This document shows positions 37,147-40,143 of a DNA stretch of 40,143 bases, piece after piece. Position 1 is the first letter of the stretch; every line of letters starts with the position of its first letter. This DNA comes from Limosilactobacillus gorillae (GTDB lineage Bacteria > Bacillota > Bacilli > Lactobacillales > Lactobacillaceae). The DNA is taken from assembly GCF_001293735.1 (NCBI RefSeq), contig NZ_BCAH01000045.1, positions 1 through 40,143 on the forward strand, given 5' to 3'. Under the pieces are notes generated by a model. That model was not told the origin of the DNA. It ran no database searches and worked only from the letters and a program-made list of their open reading frames with translations. Position numbers and translations under genes: made by a program.

Positions 37147-37371
37147 ATGCGAAGCTTATACAAACGGCTTAAAAGTAATACTAGATTTCAAGAAATATAT
37201 TTATGGATTTTCTTTATGTTCGCTTTACTAACATTCTTTTTTGATGCAATCTCTCCAAATTGCTTAGCAACAAAATGCCTAAAAGACTTTATTATGCCTG
37301 TTCTTAGCCCATTTGTATTCTTTATTCTCGGAATGATAATTACTGAAAACGATGAAATACTAAAAAAATAA
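37147..37371 (+). CDS. Two-span membrane protein (74 aa)
   Basis: A basic N-terminus (MRSLYKRLKSNTRFQ), then two hydrophobic segments (about 16-33 and 48-66), ending in an acidic/lysine tail. GAAAGGAC precedes the ATG. It is AT-rich compared with the integrase. No family is recognised; such proteins in lysogenic modules can be exclusion proteins. Confidence 0.6.
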   Translation: MRSLYKRLKSNTRFQEIYLWIFFMFALLTFFFDAISPNCLATKCLKDFIMPVLSPFVFFILGMIITENDEILKK

Positions 37372-37402
37372 ATAAACATTAATCGATACAATGGAAAGAA
37401 TG

Positions 37403-37546
37403 TAGCAAACAGCTATCGGGCTACTCCTGGACTATTGCGCCACTTATGACATTCCGGTATCTAACGCCGTGTCGTTTTGCGAGCGCTTTGGCATTTCTGG
37501 CGAGCTTGATTACATCGCCTATCTCAAAATCAAGTATATCATATAA
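37403..37546 (+). pseudogene. Remnant of a third ImmA-like gene (C-terminal fragment)
   Basis: An open frame without start reads GLLLDYCATYDIPVSNAVSF, continues CERFGISGELDYIAY and ends at a TAA. It aligns in pattern with the C-terminus of the intact ImmA-like protein (DFMESHEIPSYLDNV). A frameshift near 37411 separates it from upstream codons GCA AAC that match the usual EAN motif. Nothing of the protease core remains. Confidence 0.6.
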
Positions 37547-37738
37547 AAAAGCGTCGCAAAGGGCGCTGGGGAGGTTTATGTATGAAAAAAATGGGTTTAA
37601 ATATCGCGGTTACGTATTCGATCTAAGGCATGGGATTGATTTAATTGATAACAAAAGACATCTAAAAGCATTGACAAATATTAAAATATATTAGAAAATA
37701 GTACCAATCAATTTAAATGGTCAGCTTAAGACCGACTA
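37547..37738 (+). other. AT-rich gap after the ImmA remnant
   Basis: It holds a possible 38-codon frame (37578-37694, GGGGAGG closely before the ATG) that I do not trust, a TTGACA at 37671-37676 without a good -10, and a small hairpin GGTC-AGCTTAA-GACC (37719-37733). Confidence 0.35.
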
Positions 37739-37770
37739 GGCGGGTACATATATTTGTACCTGCCTTTTTT
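37739..37770 (+). terminator. Terminator in the leader of the Abi_2 gene
   Basis: GGCGGGTAC (37739-37747) pairs with GTACCTGCC (37756-37764) over 9 bp, followed by TTTTTTATTTTTT. It lies 25 bp before the abi start, so it either ends the upstream transcript or attenuates abi. Confidence 0.85.
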
Positions 37771-37788
37771 ATTTTTTGGAGGTAAAAC

Positions 37789-38754
37789 ATGAGTGAAAAG
37801 CCGTTCAAAACTATTGATAAGCAACTAAAGATTTTAAAAGATCGGGACTTAGTAATCTTGAATGAAAATGCTGCAAAAAAGACACTTCAAGATTATGGGT
37901 ACTATGAAATAATCAATGGATATAAATATCCTTTTCTAAATGACTCAGCAGATGATGAGAAAGGATATAAGACGTTATCTACCTTTGAACATATTTTTGA
38001 GTTATACCAACTAGACTCTAATATCCGATCTTCAGTTATGAGCTCTATTGAAATTTTTGAAAATTCTTTCAAGCAGTCCCTGGCTTATAGTATTTCCGAA
38101 TATATTTCAGATGAATTTACAACTTACTCTAAAAAAGAAAATTACTTACCCGGCCATATTAATTCAAAAGGTAAGTCTGATCGTGACTTTTTACTAAATA
38201 AGTTGAATACTATACAAGCATTAGATGTTGAACCATATAAGCACTATAGAACCAAATATAATAATGTCCCGCTATGGATTCTTGTTAAAGGTTTAAGTTT
38301 AGGGAGTGCCATGTATTTATTTAGCCTTCTAAAAGATACAAACATCAAAGAATCAGTAATTGGGAGAATGACGGGTTTTGACCCATCGATTATCTCAGGC
38401 TTAGATGAGAAATTCAAAATCAAACAAGTATTTAGTGACTCCCTTACACTAATTCTTGATTATCGTAATTTATCGGCTCATGGTGGCCGTGTATATAACC
38501 ACCGTTCCGATAAACACCAAATTTCCGTCTACTCCCCTATCTTCTATCCTAGCTCAATTTCACGAACTAAGTTTAAAAATGGATATTCTCGTAGTAGCAT
38601 CAATGCTCTATTGTTATGCCTATCAATCATGGGAAATAAAGATCCCTATCTACATCTCATCTCATGGTTAAAAGTGTGGGTAGGACAATATATTAAAAAA
38701 TATCCCGATGATCTCTGCTATCTAAAAGAATCCATGGAAATCAATAACCTATAA
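37789..38754 (+). CDS. Abi_2 (AbiD/AbiF-like) abortive infection protein
   Basis: A 321-residue protein matching the Abi_2 family: N-terminal FKTIDKQLKILKDRDLVI, then YYEIINGYKYPFL, central SIEIFENSFKQSLAY, and the HEPN-like motif R226-N-L-S-A-H231 (Rx4H) in DYRNLSAHGGR. Such proteins stop growth of infected cells, probably by RNA cleavage. It is strongly AT-rich next to the GC-richer integrase gene, a sign of separate acquisition. GGAGG precedes the ATG; a terminator precedes the gene. Confidence 0.88.
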   Translation: MSEKPFKTIDKQLKILKDRDLVILNENAAKKTLQDYGYYEIINGYKYPFLNDSADDEKGYKTLSTFEHIFELYQLDSNIRSSVMSSIEIFENSFKQSLAYSISEYISDEFTTYSKKENYLPGHINSKGKSDRDFLLNKLNTIQALDVEPYKHYRTKYNNVPLWILVKGLSLGSAMYLFSLLKDTNIKESVIGRMTGFDPSIISGLDEKFKIKQVFSDSLTLILDYRNLSAHGGRVYNHRSDKHQISVYSPIFYPSSISRTKFKNGYSRSSINALLLCLSIMGNKDPYLHLISWLKVWVGQYIKKYPDDLCYLKESMEINNL

Positions 38755-38827
38755 ATGACCCGGCACAGCGCCGAGCTTTATTTTTGTACATAAATCGAAC
38801 GTACGTTTAATTAAGGGGAGAAATATC

Positions 38828-39958
38828 ATGTATATCGTTGAGAAAGGTAACAAATACAAATACTGCGAGCGGTACCGAGACCCGCTGACCAACAAGCGTA
38901 AGATTATTTCGGTGACGCTCGAAAAGAAAACTAAGCAAGCTCAACACCAAGCTCAAGTACTCCTACAAGCTAAAATTGCTAGGATCATGAGTCAGGTTAA
39001 ACACGTGGACACAATCCCAGGCATTACCCTGCAACGCTTGGTTGATGACTATCTAGCCAACTACCGGGTGCGGGTTCGTCCGGCAACCTACGCCAACGCC
39101 GAAATGATGAGTCGATCGCTAATCAAATCGCTTGATGGTGATGCACTGATTGAGAAAATCACGCCGTTGATCTTGACCAGAACCATCGAAGGGATGATAT
39201 ACGGGCCTCGTCACATCTCGAACTCATACGCCGCCAAGTTCAAAATCTATCTGCACCAGCTGTTTGCCTTTGCGGTTAAGGAATCCTACCTCGACCACAA
39301 CCCGGCAGACAATCTGGAGGTCGCTTACCGACCGAGTGAAGGTGGTCATTCGACTCGCAACAAATTCCTGGAGAAAGACGAGCTTAACCGCCTGCTCAAA
39401 TACGCTTACGACCACAACCACACTTACGCCGTCCTCTGCGAATGGCTCTATCAAACGGGGATGCGGTGTGGTGAGGCGCTGGCGTTGGGCGTATCTGACA
39501 TCGAAGAAACGCCCGATGGCTGGGTCGCTCATGTCAACGGCACACTTGAGTATACCGGCTTGAAGGTTGACGCCTGGCACAAGACCGACCAAACAAAAAC
39601 GCCCGCCGGGATGCGTGACGTAGCGCTATCCAAGCGAGCGGTTGAGCTTTACCGTGATCGATACGACTATGCTGGGGGGCAAGGGTATCTATTCACTACA
39701 TCTCATCATACACCAATTCAGATTTCAGCGTTTAACACCTTTTTACGGACGGCTGCCAAGCGGCTAGGGATCAACAAACCCGTCAGCTCTCATATCTTCC
39801 GCCACACGCACATCTCAAAGCTCGCCGAGTTAGGTGTCCCCATGTATGTGATCCAACAGCGTGTTGGGCATTCAAACAGCCGAGTCACCCAAGAAATCTA
39901 CACTCACGTGACCCATGAAGCCCTTGTGAAAAATCGGGCTCAACTCGAAGAATTGTAG
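38828..39958 (+). CDS. int: Tyrosine-type phage integrase
   Basis: A 376-residue site-specific recombinase. N-terminal arm-binding domain (1-55, with KYCERYRDPLTNKRK), SAM-like core-binding domain (about 63-165), catalytic domain with R213 (TGMRCGEAL), H322-xx-R325 (HIFRHTH), H348 (GHSN) and nucleophile Y358 (YTHV). It recombines attP with the 19-bp core in rplS. It lies 166 bp from the attR core. Its codons are GC-richer than those of the preceding abi gene. Confidence 0.95.
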   Translation: MYIVEKGNKYKYCERYRDPLTNKRKIISVTLEKKTKQAQHQAQVLLQAKIARIMSQVKHVDTIPGITLQRLVDDYLANYRVRVRPATYANAEMMSRSLIKSLDGDALIEKITPLILTRTIEGMIYGPRHISNSYAAKFKIYLHQLFAFAVKESYLDHNPADNLEVAYRPSEGGHSTRNKFLEKDELNRLLKYAYDHNHTYAVLCEWLYQTGMRCGEALALGVSDIEETPDGWVAHVNGTLEYTGLKVDAWHKTDQTKTPAGMRDVALSKRAVELYRDRYDYAGGQGYLFTTSHHTPIQISAFNTFLRTAAKRLGINKPVSSHIFRHTHISKLAELGVPMYVIQQRVGHSNSRVTQEIYTHVTHEALVKNRAQLEEL

Positions 39959-40002
39959 CCAGTTGGCTACCTGGTGGCTACCCAGCGATCGAAGATGGCT
40001 AA
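39956..40002. promoter_or_regulatory. Right attP arm with putative integrase arm-type sites
   Basis: GGCTAC units at 39965 and 39976 (11 bp apart) form GCTACCTGGTGGCTAC (39966-39981), and AAGATGGCTAA follows at 39992-40002. Both strings recur in the left arm (139-154 and 91-101), in the same orientation. Confidence 0.6.
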
Positions 40003-40040
40003 AATTCACAAACTTAGGTGGCAAATTTTAAAATTAGAGC

Positions 40041-40071
40041 AAAAGAAAAACCCTTGCAGAACAAGGGTTTT
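40041..40071 (-). terminator. Phage-supplied rplS terminator
   Basis: Minus-strand RNA AAAACCCUUG-UUCUG-CAAGGGUUUU is followed by UCUUUU. It lies 14 bases past the rplS stop, on the phage side of the core, so the phage restores both the coding end and the terminator of the host gene. Confidence 0.85.
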
Positions 40072-40084
40072 AGCAGTCGTAAGA

Positions 40085-40143
40085 CTACTTAACGTCGCGG
40101 CGACGTTCAGGAATACGGGCACTCTTACCAGTCCGTTCACGGA
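40085..40143 (-). CDS. rplS: Ribosomal protein L19, C-terminal end (partial)
   Basis: The minus strand, cut by the window edge, reads RERTGKSARIPERRRDVK and stops with TAG. The pattern (GKxARIxERRR) is that of the L19 C-terminus. The last 12 codons (from SAR) lie on the phage side of the 19-bp core, so integration replaces the host's 3' end without breaking the gene. The rest of rplS lies right of the window. Confidence 0.78.
   Translation of the reverse strand, partial: RERTGKSARIPERRRDVK
40125..40143. repeat. attR core (right copy of 19-bp att repeat)
   Basis: Identical to 1-19. It falls in rplS codons for RERTGK. The true identity block may extend beyond the window edge. Confidence 0.85.

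Noticed and set aside
37578-37694. 38-codon frame after the ImmA remnant
   Set aside because: The ribosome site is too close to the ATG, a competing ATG leads to another frame, and the product is not recognisable; it lies in decayed DNA.
39224-39592. 122-codon minus-strand frame inside the integrase gene
   Set aside because: It is a shadow frame in GC-richer DNA; no start signals and no recognisable product.
1-40143. Terminal repeat as an assembly artefact of a circular phage contig
   Set aside because: The repeat is 19 bp, not a usual k-mer overlap, falls inside rplS codons beside the integrase, and the flanking arms share arm-type repeats. A prophage cut at its att cores is the simpler reading.

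Overview
The window is one complete prophage unit of a lactic acid bacterium of the Lactobacillaceae. A Limosilactobacillus-like host is my best guess from the protein sequences and base composition, but I cannot prove it. A 19-bp direct repeat sits exactly at both window edges (1-19 and 40125-40143). The right copy lies inside the 3' end of a ribosomal protein L19 gene (rplS), whose last codons and terminator are supplied by the phage. The phage is a temperate siphovirus with an SPP1-like head module (gp6-like portal, MuF/gp7-like protein, Terminase_2-type small subunit, which points to headful packaging) and a TP901-1/BppU-like tail tip.

Layout, left to right: attL and the left attP arm (1-250); lysis genes, all minus strand (334-1945: GH25 endolysin, holin, XhlA-like protein); a gene-poor stretch with a putative type I toxin-antitoxin locus expressed from face-to-face promoters (1976-2319); the host-recognition and tail module read right to left (2342-15337: two BppU-type proteins, one with collagen repeats, an SGNH hydrolase, an S74-type baseplate protein, a Tal protein with two muralytic domains, Dit, tape measure, frameshifted tail chaperones, major tail protein); connector, capsid, scaffold, MuF, portal and terminase genes (15338-24177). 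The head operon is interrupted by an internally deleted IS200/IS605 element (about 18735-19467) that beheaded a YjcQ-like gene.

Upstream of the terminase lie tandem terminators, a MazEF-type module with its own promoter, and a roughly 600-bp non-coding stretch holding a tandem array of tRNA-like structures and, just upstream of it, four TTCCG(G) boxes spaced exactly 11 bp. These boxes directly follow the ArpU-family late regulator gene. I read this as the late promoter plus a highly structured late-operon leader; the array is the most unusual object in the window. Further right come replication and recombination genes (26112-30274: replisome organiser with an internal origin-like repeat region, SSB, PD-(D/E)XK nuclease, RecT), then an island of very small genes on alternating strands (30417-33469) with three near-repeated leaders and a 98-bp duplication.

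The genetic switch (33482-35331) has a BRO/KilA antirepressor, a Cro-like protein and a short CI-like repressor paired with an ImmA-like protease. To its right, plus strand, are accessory lysogenic genes (second XRE regulator, DUF4393 protein, second ImmA-like protein, membrane protein, ImmA remnant, Abi_2 protein) and the tyrosine integrase next to attR.

Proposed working: in the lysogen the CI/ImmA pair, the MazEF module and the plus-strand morons are on. On induction the minus-strand early genes run from the promoter at 34579-34606, ArpU is made last and switches on the late promoter at about 25570. Late RNA would then run through the tRNA-like leader, several terminator-like hairpins and the whole packaging, head, tail and lysis operon. 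All functional statements come from reading sequence and from family knowledge; no searches were run.
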